Below, in pieces: positions 20,421 through 30,546 of a stretch of DNA of 64,000 bases. Position numbers and translations under genes: made by a program. This DNA comes from Acidomyces sp. 'richmondensis' (Eukaryota; Ascomycota; Dothideomycetes; Mycosphaerellales; Teratosphaeriaceae), in contig QVLQ01000011.1 in the NCBI GenBank assembly GCA_003545705.1, positions 1,086,597 to 1,150,596 on the forward strand, in the 5' to 3' direction. The notes under the pieces are model-generated. The model was not told the DNA's origin. It made no database searches and saw only the letters and a list, made by a program, of their open reading frames with translations. Position 1 is the stretch's first letter; each line of letters opens with the position of its first letter.

Positions 20421-22720
20421 ACAGACTGGGTACTCGACTCAGGATGCACCAGGCATATGACCTATAACTACGAGGTCTTTACGGATTATACAGATCATAA
20501 AGGAACCGTAACAATAGCTAATGGCACTACCCTAGAAGCTAGGGGAAACGGGACGATCAAAATCGAGGTTAATGGACGACCAACGATTATTACAGATGTT
20601 GTATACGTTCCCAAACTCGGATATAACCTGATATCTATCCCACAACTTACGGATCGAGATATTACAACGGTATTTACCCGGAAGAATGCTATACTCTCTC
20701 GTAAAGGCGAGAGGTTAGCAATCGCTGAAAGAGCTAACAAGTCCTATGTTCTACGAGTTCCTCCACTAAATGAAAGGACTATGCTTACCCTAAACAACGA
20801 GGCTCTCCTTTAGCACCAGAGATTAGGACACCCTAGTAGTGAGAAGCTCCAGATAACAACAGAAAGTCTTAGAGACGTTCCTAGCATTAAGGAGATAGAG
20901 AGCAGATGTGATACCTGCTCCCTAACAAAGGCTACTCGAGTTCAGGATAAAGGACCGTCCGAACGAGCAGAAAAACCACTCGAACGAGTACACATCGATT
21001 TCTGGGGACCCTATAAGACACCTACCTTAGCAGGAAATCGATACATGTTAACAATAACTGATGATTACTCTCGAAAATCGTGGATTTATCTCTCAAAGAC
21101 AAGAGACACCGTATACGATAGCCTAATAAAATGGCGTAATCAGGTCGAACTGGAAACGGACTTACGGCTTAAGGCAATACGAATTGATAATGCTAAGGAA
21201 TTAAAGAAGATTGGCGAACTTCTTGCAGTTATTATAGAGAATACTACGCCGTATACACCAGAACAGAATGGCGTAGCTGAACGACTAAATCGTACGCTTA
21301 TTACCAAAGCGAGATCAATGCTAGCTGCTGCTAGATTACCTAAGGAATTCTGGGGGGAAGCTGTTCATACAGCGTGCTATTTAAAGAACCTTACACCGCA
21401 GAATAGTAAGACAAAGTCTCCGGAAGAAATCTGGACAGGAAAGAAGCCAAGTGGAAAACACCTGAGAGTATTTGGGTGTATAGCCTATCCAACTGTTCCT
21501 AAAGAACAGCAAGCTGATAAGCTGGATAATACGGCGATTAGAGGAGTGTTTTAGGCTACGAGAGATCTACTAAACACTATCGGATTTATAACCCAATATC
21601 AAAGAGTATCCGACTCTATACAAGTGTCAAATTTGATGAGAACACTATGGGGGGATCACTGCTCCAGGGGAGAAAACCACTCACTCATCAATAGCTGAGA
21701 CCCCTGAAGCCGTATTTGACCTAGAAGAGGAAGAAATATCACCAGAAATAACAGGATAAACGATATTAACGATCAGAATAACGATATTAGCGATCAAAAT
21801 ACCGATATCAACGATGGTAACGATGAAATCGGATCAAATATCGACGTAAGAACCCGTAAGGATAACAGTACAGAAGCTGAACAGCTGGAAGAAAGATATC
21901 CTACTACTCGCAGTGGACGGGTAATCAGACTTCCTGCAAGATACGACAATAATCGATTAGCTCTATCGATAAGGTACGACAGTTCTAGCGAAGAAGTACC
22001 TACTCCTTCAACATATACAGAAGCTATATCGTCAAAATATCAACGATAATAGTCGATAGCTATTAAAGAACAGCTTGATTCACTTGCAGCTAATAATACC
22101 TGGACAGAAGTTGATAAACTAAAGGGAATCAACCTAGTTACTCCTAAGTGGGTATTTAAAGTAAAACGACTGCCTAACGGACAGATCGACAAGTATAAGG
22201 CACGGCTTGTTGCTAGAGGCTTTACGCAACGATATGGAATCGATTACCTTGAGACTTTTTCCCCAGTAGTACGCCTCGAATCTCTACGGATTATCTTTGC
22301 GATAGCTGCTGCAAAACGTCTTGTCCTATATTAGATGGATGTAGTATCCGCATATCTAATCGGGGAACTTCAAGATGAGGTATATCTGGAGCCTCCTAAA
22401 GGCTTGAAAACTGGTAAAAACCGATGCTTGAAATTAAATAAGGGAATACCGGGCCTTAAACAGTCTGGACGAGTCTGGAATAAGACTATTGTCTCATTCT
22501 TCAATTCCCTAGGCCTCTACGCCCTACCCGTAGAACTAAGTGTCTTTACGAACTCGAAAAGGGATATTATTGTAGCTTTATACGTCGATGACCTTATTCT
22601 AGCAGGACCGTCTCTAGGAGATATCCTCCTAATCAAAAATGGCCTTAAGGAGCAATTTGATATAAAGGACCTAGGAGAAGCAAAGTATATCCTAGGAATC
22701 CGCATCTAGAAAGATCAAGA
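20421..22720 (+). pseudogene. Copia protease, integrase and reverse transcriptase remains
   Basis: The protease motif LDSGCTRHMT is followed by a GAG-pre-integrase segment (LxHQRLGHPSSEKL with Trp changed to TAG at 20811). The integrase core follows, with acidic residues in HIDFWGP, IRIDNAKE and PEQNGVAERLNRT, then a frameshift near 21550. RT follows with WVFKVKRLPNGQIDKYKARLVARGF (about 22150) and the YVDD active site at about 22582. Stops are TAG/TAA at expected Gln or Trp. No active enzyme is expected. Confidence 0.85.
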
Positions 22721-22760
22721 TGGATCGATTACTATCGATCAATTACACTACATCCGAGAT

Positions 22761-23576
22761 ATGGTTAAGCAAGTAGGAATAATAGGCGATAAAGAATTCC
22801 GCCTATCAACTCCTTCAAATGGATATGAGAACCTCCGGAAGGCTTTGAGCGATAAGCCAGAACCCCTAGCGGATATAAGAGAATATCAGCGGCTAGTTGG
22901 GAAAGCAAACTGGCTAGTACGAGCTACTAGATCTGATACTGCCTTTGTTACACAAAGACTAAGCCAGTATACGCACAATCCGACTATTAGACACCTAGGA
23001 GGCGTAACCTACCTCCTTAAGTACCTATCAAATACGAGAGACTATCAAATACGATACGCCGGTAGTACAGAAGACCTAAAATTGTTAGGCTATAGCGATA
23101 CAGACTACGCTGCTGATGATGCAACAAGAAAGTCCACTAACGGATATATCTTTATACTAAATGGCGGAGCTATATCGTGGTCAAGCAAACTACAACGCAG
23201 TGTTACAACTTCAACTACGGAAGCAGAGTATACAGGATTATCCTACTCCTCTAAGGAGGCTATTTGGATCCGTAGTTTCCTAGAACAACTTAGATATAAG
23301 CAGCTAGAGCCTACTACTATCTACGGAGACAATCAATCCGCAATTGCGTTAGTTAAGAATCCGGAATTCCACGTACGGACTAAGCATATTGATATAGCTA
23401 TTCACTATGTGAGAGAGCTTGTAGAGGACAACCTCATCGACATTCAATATATCTCAACTAAGGAAATATTAGCAGATATACTAACTAAGCCCCTTCAAAA
23501 ACAAAGGCATACTGAGATTGTTAGAAAAATCAAATTGATACTAAAGGAAGGACTTCCTCACCTTATAGAAGGATAG
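22761..23576 (+). pseudogene. Copia RNase H domain (271-codon open piece)
   Basis: This is the longest undamaged part of the element. It shows YQRLVGKANWLVRATRSDTAF, then GYSDTDYAADDATRKSTNGYIF and SSKLQRSVTTSTTEAEY, and ends RTKHIDIAIHYVRELV...STKEILADILTKPL, which are standard copia RNase H landmarks. It is cut from the RT by a TAG at 22708. A purine-rich tract and the 3' LTR follow within 14 bp of the stop codon. Confidence 0.85.
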
Positions 23577-23589
23577 GAAGTAGGGGGAG

Positions 23590-23795
23590 TGTTGAAAGGC
23601 CTAGAAGGACCTATGCCAAAAGGTCTAGATGGTTTTGATAGGTCTAGAACGACCTAGAATTAAGTGATTGGAAATCAGGATAGAAATCAGATTGCCCTAG
23701 GAGTTTAAGAAGGGAATATATAAGACTGGATAATTTCCTTTGTAGTTAAAAAGAATCAAGCAGGCCTAGACATCTTGAATACTCCCTTTCCAACA
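23590..23795 (+). repeat. 3' LTR of the copia element
   Basis: 206 bp, TGTTG...CAACA, identical by eye to the 5' LTR. The right end is followed by CTAAT, which repeats the 5 bp before the 5' LTR. Confidence 0.92.
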
Positions 23796-24000
23796 CTAAT
23801 GTCTATAGACTGAAGGTCTAAGTCTCTGAGGTCTTTTTGTACTAGCTCTAGTCCTAGGTCTCTCCTAAAGTATAGGAGGGTTTGGGGTCTTATACTCGGG
23901 CTAGTAGGGCTTAGTACTATATAGTTATAGCTCGGGTACATTATAGAGTGCGCCTTTCTATAGTCGTTTCCGTTATTGCTAGTTATTATCTATAGCTCTT

Positions 24001-24267
24001 TGTTACGGGTCATGACAACTAAGGAAGGTTTACCGAAGCTCCGTCCTACGAACGATAGCTAGAAAGCTGGACCAATCAGGAAGCGAGCACAGCGATCACC
24101 ATGATCACCGGATCACCCTCGGAGTGATCACAGTGATCACAGTGATCAGGGTGATCATACGAGTTACGAACAGTATATAGGAATCGAAGTTGAAGCCTTA
24201 AGCTCCAACTTCGTGTTCAACTCAATTGTTAATCTCATTGGTTGGAATAACAACTTCTGCTTCAACA
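24001..24267 (+). repeat. 5' LTR of the gypsy element (right edge uncertain)
   Basis: Starts TGTTACGGG. Identity with the 3' LTR can be followed to 24235, where the 3' copy is truncated. The full LTR may extend to about 24267 (...TTCAACA) or further. It contains a cluster of GTGATCA-type boxes at about 24086-24155, described under findings. Confidence 0.7.
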
Positions 24268-24302
24268 TCGCTGCCTTGACACTCCTCTTCAAACGAGTAC
24301 CA

Positions 24303-24406
24303 ACCACGTGACTCCAGGTCATCTGATTATCACGTGACCAACAGTCATAACACTACCACGTGACTCCAGGTCATCTGATTATCACGTGACCAACAGTCAT
24401 AACACT
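24303..24406 (+). repeat. Two tandem 52-bp units with CACGTGA boxes upstream of gag
   Basis: Two perfect or near-perfect copies of a 52-bp unit (24303-24354 and 24355-24406). Each carries CCACGTGACTCC and ATCACGTGACC, so four CACGTG E-box cores lie within 110 bp, ending about 16 bp before the gag ATG at 24423. CACGTG is the usual site of bHLH regulators; a regulatory role is inference. Confidence 0.7.
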
Positions 24407-24422
24407 TTGAACACCCTCAAGA

Positions 24423-25265
24423 ATGAGTAACTCAGGCATGCATGGGACTCCCACTCCCAGTGAAGCAGGCGGTTCGACACGCCCTCGCCCAGATGACAAC
24501 AGTGCGTCTAAGGTTGCTAAGCCAGACTTCTATTACGGAGATCGCCACAAGCTTGGTAACTGGCTCAATCAAATGAACTTGTACTTCTTATTCAACGACA
24601 TCACCAGGAATAAGACACTGTTCGCCACGACGTATCTACGGGGAAGGGCTTAGCACTGGATTAAACCGTACCTTAATAAGTACCTCCGTCAGAGGGAGGA
24701 CGAAGAAGGAATCTTTGCGGACTTCAAACAGTTCAGCAGAGTCATCGAATCCATCTTCGGAATCTACAACAGTAAGGAAGTCGCTATACGTATTATACAA
24801 TACCTAACCTAAAAAACCTCAGCCTCCGAATATGCTGCTAAGTTCTAAGAATATGCCCAGGTTACTGGATAGGACGATGACGCCTTAATAGTTATGTTTC
24901 GACGAGGCCTAAAGGACAGCGTTAAAGATGAGCTAATACGCGACGGAAGAGCAAACAAGGACCTCGACGAATTAATCAGAACTGCTATTGACCTTGATGA
25001 CAAACTTTACGAGAGAAACATGGAGAGACGCTACGATACTCGAGTAAGAGGAAGCGCCGGATATATGCCCCGACGAAGCTGGACTACGAAGGGGAATACG
25101 CCGGTTAACAAAGGCGATCCGATGGAACTCGATATAACCTACAAGGTTAAGAAAGGATCGAACTAAAAAGGGAAAAACAACCCTACAAAAAAGCGAGAAG
25201 GACTGAAGTGCTATACCTGTAGCAAAACAGGCTATATAGCGAAGAACTATCGCTCGAAAAATAAG
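24423..25265 (+). pseudogene. Gypsy gag (retrotrans_gag) with destroyed zinc knuckle
   Basis: The frame opens MSNSGMHGTPTPSEAGGS and shows the gag core KPDFYYGDRHKLGNWLNQMNLYF. It then runs through several stops (TAG at 24650, TAA at about 24811, others). A later open part (24894-25164) has MFRRGLKDSVKDEL...DLDELIRTAIDLDDKLYER. The knuckle reads CYTCSKTGYIAKNY, where the His and the last Cys of CX2CX4HX4C have both become Tyr, both explained by C-to-T or G-to-A changes. Confidence 0.8.
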
Positions 25266-26399
25266 GTGCAGCGACGACAGTTTAATATAATAATAGGGGA
25301 CTGGTACAATAGAACTAAGGGAGCGAATACAACTCCTAAGGAATTTCCGAAACTTACTCTTCGTACGAATACGCTAAGAACAAACCCTGAGTATAGAAGC
25401 TCGAAGAAAAGGACAGCTTCGGAAGGCGGATATATACGGAGAATAAGTCGCCGAATTATATAATCGAATCCTTATAATCAACTAGAGAATTAAAGGACTC
25501 GAAAAGGAAGTACCAATATACGAAGAAACCTAGTCAAATATAATACTTAAAGAGTCGGACAATAGTTACTATTCTTAAGAAAACGAATGTAACGGAAGAA
25601 GGGAGACACCGTTATAGGAAGGATACCCGCGGAGTGAATCCGAACTCGGAAATAGAGAGTTAAATGTTACCGAAAGACTCGATGCAGACCAATTCCCTAA
25701 CAATAAGGACTGCGAAGACTCCGACACCCCGGAAGAGTCGGGAGAGGAGGCGCCAACTGCGAATCCGGAAGAACGACCCTCACCGGAAGAAAGTTCGGGT
25801 AACGGAGACTCAGAAGAAGAAGAAGAAGAAGAAGGCGAAAGTGTGCTAATGCACTTTACCGTAACAGGACACCGGGAAATCCTACAAATGTTCTACGAAA
25901 TAGCTAAAAGATACGAAGAAGCCTTCCCTTTAGTGAACGGAAGGAGGCTGCTTTATAGAGAAAACTTCGACCGGATGTTGGATTAGTTGCGATCTATGTT
26001 CTAGTAACACCTACTTGTACCTAACTAAGGAATTTGTGTAAGAAAGTTCATCCAGGAACGACTACCTATCGGGAGTATGTTCCTCCTAGGAGGATATGTT
26101 GCCCTAGACAGGACCTTCGTTCTATAAGGAATGAGGGGTTTAATAATACGGGTTAAGGAACCAACTCGATAAGATATAGGACATCCAACGATGGAGGCGA
26201 ACCATCGACCGTAACACTACCGGACCTGAGGAGGTAAAGGAAGAACGAGAAAGGCTTAATGCGAACCGACGCTATAAGATTAAGGAACGATGTAACGCAT
26301 TGGAAAGACACCTCGCATCTACAGTACACGAATAGTAAGAACTCATCAGAGATCTTTCAAAAACTAAATAATCCTAGAGATAGGAGCGATCGACAGGAA

Positions 26400-26648
26400 G
26401 TCAACAACATACAAGCTCTAGCATCATCGGCACCAGTATTCCGCACTAAAATACGAATGAACGGCAACGTAGACACCTACGCTATAATCGACTCCGGAGC
26501 CAGTGGGAACTTCATATCGAAGAGGCTCGTCGATAGATACGGGATCGCGACCCGTAAGAAAAAGAAGGGGTATAAACTGATCGCGGTAGACGGATTACCC
26601 TTACCCGACGTCGACAATAAGACGATACCATTGTCGATGGCTGTTTAG
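26400..26648 (+). pseudogene. Gypsy aspartic protease domain remnant
   Basis: The segment VFRTKIRMNGNVDTYAIIDSGASGNFISKRLVDRYGI contains the D-S-G active-site motif of retroviral-type proteases and the following FIS. The frame ends at TAG 26646. The region from 25265 to 26400 is acidic, low-complexity linker with no recognisable domain. Confidence 0.75.
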
Positions 26649-27087
26649 CGGCACTACGAGGAAGTTGTCTTAGATGTGGTAGAAATAGCCAGACACGACA
26701 TCGTACTAGGCACCCCTTAGCTGAAGCAGCACAACCCAATCATCGATTGGAAGACAGGAGTACTCGACTTCGAGAGATGCGACTGCGTAGTCGATATCAA
26801 TCCTACGCGCCGGCAGAGGACGACGGTAGATAAGATAAGAGAATTGAACGGAGCACAAGACTCTAATTCCAGATCGAACTAGAGGTTTCAAAGAAACCCC
26901 ACCTCCGCGGACACTGCTAAGGGTCTAGCAGGTCAATAAGCGAGAGTTAGAAGTGGAAATCACGCCCTACTTGGATACCCCCGAAGAGTATAAGGAATAC
27001 GCGTAGCTCTTTGAGGAAGAGGTTGGCAAAGAAGCCTTACCTAAACACTAACCGTAGGACTACCGAATCAACCTCTAACCCGGGAAG

Positions 27088-28255
27088 TGTCACAGGCAAG
27101 GACTATGCTATCTGGACTCAGCTCAGCTGCCTATGAATCAGGGCTGAAGCCCAAGTGTGGGGTTATGACTCAGGGAGGAACACTATTTCTTCTGTGCAAA
27201 TTCTGATCCTTTTGTAACCTCTGGAGCTACCTCTTGTCAGATAGGTACACTGTATACTTGTTGATCTGCCAGTCATCTCAGTTTCCTCAGTTGCAGCTAT
27301 ACCAACATCTGCCTATCTGCCTGACACCCGTGACACTAGGTAGCTCCCTCTCTTTGGTATGGCTGCAGATACCACTGAAGAGCCTTCCCTGGTGGATTCT
27401 GTAGCACAATTTATGGGGTAAAAGACTATGTCATCTTTGGAGAGTCTTGGACACCAGACCCGAAAATAGGACACCAGACCAGACCCGATACCAGATCAGA
27501 CGCGACATTAGATCAGAAATCAGACCCGACATCAGACCAGAAATCAGACCCGACACCAGACCTGAAAGTAGGACACCAGATGAGACACCAGACCCGATAC
27601 CAGATCAGACCCGATACCAGACCCGACACCAAACCAGACATCAGACCCGATACCAGATCAGACCAGAAATCAGACCCGACACCAGACCTGAAAGGAGGAC
27701 ACTAGATGAGACACCAGACCCGATACCAGATTAGACCCGATACCAGACCCGACACACGATTAGACACCAGACCTGATACAAGATCAGACATGAGACCTGG
27801 CACCAGTTCAGACATTAGATCAGAATGTGGACACCAGATAAGACACCCAAAATCAGACCTGATATCAGAATGATCACCAGTTCAGACACCAGATTGACAC
27901 TAGACCCAAAAACAGACCCGAAAATCAGACAACAGATCGGATACTAGATCAGATGAGAGACCAGTCCAGTTCGGTTTCGCGGAGCTCAACCTAAAGGAGG
28001 GGGATAGTGTCACAGGCAAGGACTATGCTATCTGGACTCAGCTCAGCTGCCTATGAATCAGGGCTGAAGCCCAAGTGTGGGGTTATGACTCAGGGAGGAA
28101 CACTATTTCTTCTGTGCAAATTCTGATCCTTTTGTAACCTCTGGAGCTACCTCTTGTCAGATAGGTACACTGTATACTTGTTGATCTGCCAGTCATCTCA
28201 GTTTCCTCAGTTGCAGCTATACCAACATCTGCCTATCTGCCTGACACCCGTGACA
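27088..28255 (+). mobile_element. Small non-autonomous LTR element (TRIM-like) with repeat-filled interior
   Basis: Two 248-bp LTRs (27088-27335 and 28008-28255) start TGTCAC, end GTGACA and read as identical. The target duplication is GGAAG (27083-27087 and 28256-28260). Removing the element rejoins the gypsy frame ...PGK/EPTFGPIYALSEKEL. A purine tract AAAGGAGGGGGATAG precedes the 3' LTR. The 672-bp interior has no gag or pol, only degenerate repeats. Neither LTR nor interior shows RIP-type mutation. Confidence 0.92.
27447..27960 (+). repeat. Degenerate tandem array of AGACCAGACCCGATACC-like units
   Basis: About 500 bp of imperfect direct repeats built from CAGACCCGA(T/C)A, CCAGATCAGA and GACACCAGA. 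Two longer blocks (about 27530-27600 and 27660-27730) repeat a higher-order unit of roughly 125-130 bp. One frame is open for 95 codons and reads as Arg/Pro/Asp/Thr repeats. I regard that as a by-product of the repeat, not a gene. Confidence 0.75.
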
Positions 28256-28260
28256 GGAAG

Positions 28261-30360
28261 GAACCCACATTCGGACCAATATATGCGCTATCAGAAAAAG
28301 AGCTTAAGGCTCTACGAGAATAGTTAGACGAAAACCTTGCCAAAGGATTCATAAGGCGATCAGAATCCCCAGTAGGAGCACCAATTCTGTTCGTACTAAA
28401 AAAGAATAGGAAGTTACGACTTTACGTCGACTATCGGAAGCTTAATGCCATTACTATCAAGAATCGATACCTACTCCTAAACATCAACGAACTCTAAGAC
28501 CGATTAGCGCGAGCGTAGTGGTTCACAAGCATCGATCTACGATCGGCATACAACTTAATCCGGATAGCCGAAGGGGATAAATAGAAAACCGCATTTCGAA
28601 CTCGATACGGACACTTCGAAACACTCGTAATGCCTTTTGGACTTACTAACGCACTAGCAACCTGCTAAGAACTAATAAATAACACCCTTAGAGAGTTCCT
28701 CGACAAGACAGTTATCGTATACCTTGACGACATCTTAGTCTATATAACAGGAACCCTACAACAGTATATATAAGACGTTACTAACGTACTCGATAAACTA
28801 AAACAACGGAACCTACGGGTAGTACCGGAAAAGTGCGAGTTCTACAAAAAAGAAGTTAAGTTCTTAGGATTCATTATAGGAACCAACGGTATCAAGATCG
28901 ATCCGGACAAAACGAGAGCAGTATAGGAATGGCTAATACCTAAAACAGTTAAGGAGGTATAAGCCTTCTTAGGACTAGCAAACTATAACCGTAAGTTTAT
29001 AAAAAACTACTCGAAGATCGCAGAGCTACTTATACGCCTTACTAAGAAAGAAATAGCATTTCAGTAGGAAGAACCTTAATAATAAGCTTTCGAAGAACTT
29101 AAGCGAGCCTTATATAACGTACTAACACTTAAGATGTTCGACACTACTAAACCAGTACAAATAGAAACCGATGCCTCGGACCTCGCGATCGGCATATACC
29201 TTATATAAGAATACGAAGGGAAAAGATACCCTATAGCTTACTATTCTAAGAAAATAACGCTAGTAGAATAGAATTACGACATTTATAACAAAGAGTTACT
29301 TGCTATCGTTGCAGCTCTTAAGCATTGGAGAGTATACGCGGAAGGAGCACCCGCACTAACCATCTTCACGGACTATAAAAATCTCTTACACTTTACAACT
29401 ACTAAAGTCCTCGGACGAAGATAAGTACGATAGTCGGAAGAGCTAGGACAATATAAGTTCGAAATCCGATATATATCCGGACGCGATAACGGAAGAGCCG
29501 ACGCTCTCAGTAGACGAAGTGACTATATAGAGGACAAAGAACAGACACGATATAATATCCTCACAATCAACAAGGATAGCAGTCTAAGCGCAAATACGAA
29601 AGAATTCAACTACGTCCTTACAGTCCTATAGGATATAAACGAGGAGTTCCCAGTTTATAAAGGGAAACTTCATATTAAACCCCAAAATGAACAAGAGTGT
29701 ATTAAACAATACTACGACGACAAATTAAGAGGATACCTAGGAGTTAACAAAACAATAGAACTTATATAACGAAACTTCACCTTCCTATAAATGCGCTAAA
29801 AAGTAGCTCGATATATCAAAAAATGTATACTATATTAGCAGAATAAAGCAGCTAGATACGCCAAATACGGACATATTCAACTAAATATACTACTAGCCTA
29901 GCCGTAGGATGAAGTAACGATAGACTTCATCGTCAAACTACCGCTATTAAGCGATTACGTTACTAAAGAAGTCTATAATTCAATCCTTATTATTATCGAC
30001 CGACTTACAAAATATACCTATTTTATTCTATATAAGGAAGTATACACTGCCGAACAGCTCGCCTAGATAGTAATCGACCGACTTATACGATACTATAGGA
30101 TACCCTCTTCTTTTGTTATAGATAGGGATAAACTTTTCACTTCAAACTACTAGAAAACTCTTATTATATCAATCGGTATTAAACAGAAGCTATCAACCTC
30201 GTTCTACCTACAGATAGATAGATAAACAGAACGAATGAACTAGATACTTGAAGCGTATCTACGATACTACGTTAACTATATATAAGATAATTAGGTTTCC
30301 TTGCTACTAATAGCTCAACTTGCGCTTAATAACGCAAAAAGTGAATCTATATAATATATA
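28261..30360 (+). pseudogene. Gypsy reverse transcriptase, RNase H and integrase (first part), broken by many stops
   Basis: RT blocks: GAPILFVLKKNRKLRLYVDYRKLNAITIKNRY, then TAFRTRYGHFETLVMPFGLTNA, then VIVYLDDILVY with the YLDD site at about 28720. RNase H: QIETDASDLAIG, then YPIAYYSKKI, then NKELLAIVAALKHWR (about 29155-29330). Integrase: YYDDKLRGYLGVNKTIELI and DEVTIDFIVKLPLL...IIIDRLTKYTYF (about 29910-30020). Stops are TAG/TAA at conserved Gln and Trp positions. The integrase is interrupted at 30361 by LINE A copy 3 and resumes at 37292. Confidence 0.85.
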
Positions 30361-30546
30361 ATAATAATAATAAAGTCTTGCATTGCTGATCTATTCCTGT
30401 CTAGGATAAGCAGCTATCACTGAGTTTTGGTTATTAGAAGGTAAAAGCCTAAGCACAAAACCCTTCTCATCTCTTGTTTATCTTGGGTGCCAATCCAACT
30501 TTTGCTTTTGTTTACCTGTTGGACATTAATAGGAGCTCTGATGCTC

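Larger units (their letters stand above)
19037..23795 (+). mobile_element. Ty1/copia LTR retrotransposon with identical LTRs but broken coding region
   Basis: A 4759-bp element with two 206-bp LTRs (19037-19242, 23590-23795) that start TGTTG and end CAACA and read as identical. It is flanked by the 5-bp target duplication CTAAT (19032-19036 and 23796-23800). Order is gag, protease, integrase, RT, RNase H, which is the copia order. Stops at Gln/Trp positions (about 19755, 19878, 20811, 22333, 22708) and a lost T near 21550 break the polyprotein. It therefore cannot be autonomous as it stands. It sits inside the LINE B fragment. A purine tract (GGAAGTAGGGGGAG) precedes the 3' LTR. Confidence 0.93.
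18872..24000 (-). mobile_element. LINE family B fragment (ORF2 endonuclease part), minus strand, split by a copia insertion
   Basis: 18872-19036 and 23796-24000 are the reverse complement of about 370 bp of LINE B ORF2, equivalent to about 40262-40632 in copy 1. The two pieces join exactly when the copia element and one copy of its CTAAT duplication are removed. The fragment is cut on its right by the gypsy LTR at 24001, and no continuation of it is found beyond the other gypsy LTR. It carries RIP-type changes and no reading frame. Confidence 0.82.

Noticed and set aside
24086..24155. CRISPR-like short repeat array
   Set aside because: Units of 9-10 bp without spacers, in a eukaryotic LTR; not a CRISPR array.
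27447..27734. 95-codon Arg/Pro/Asp/Thr repeat protein
   Set aside because: The frame is a direct by-product of a DNA repeat inside a non-coding LTR element and other parts of the array are not open.
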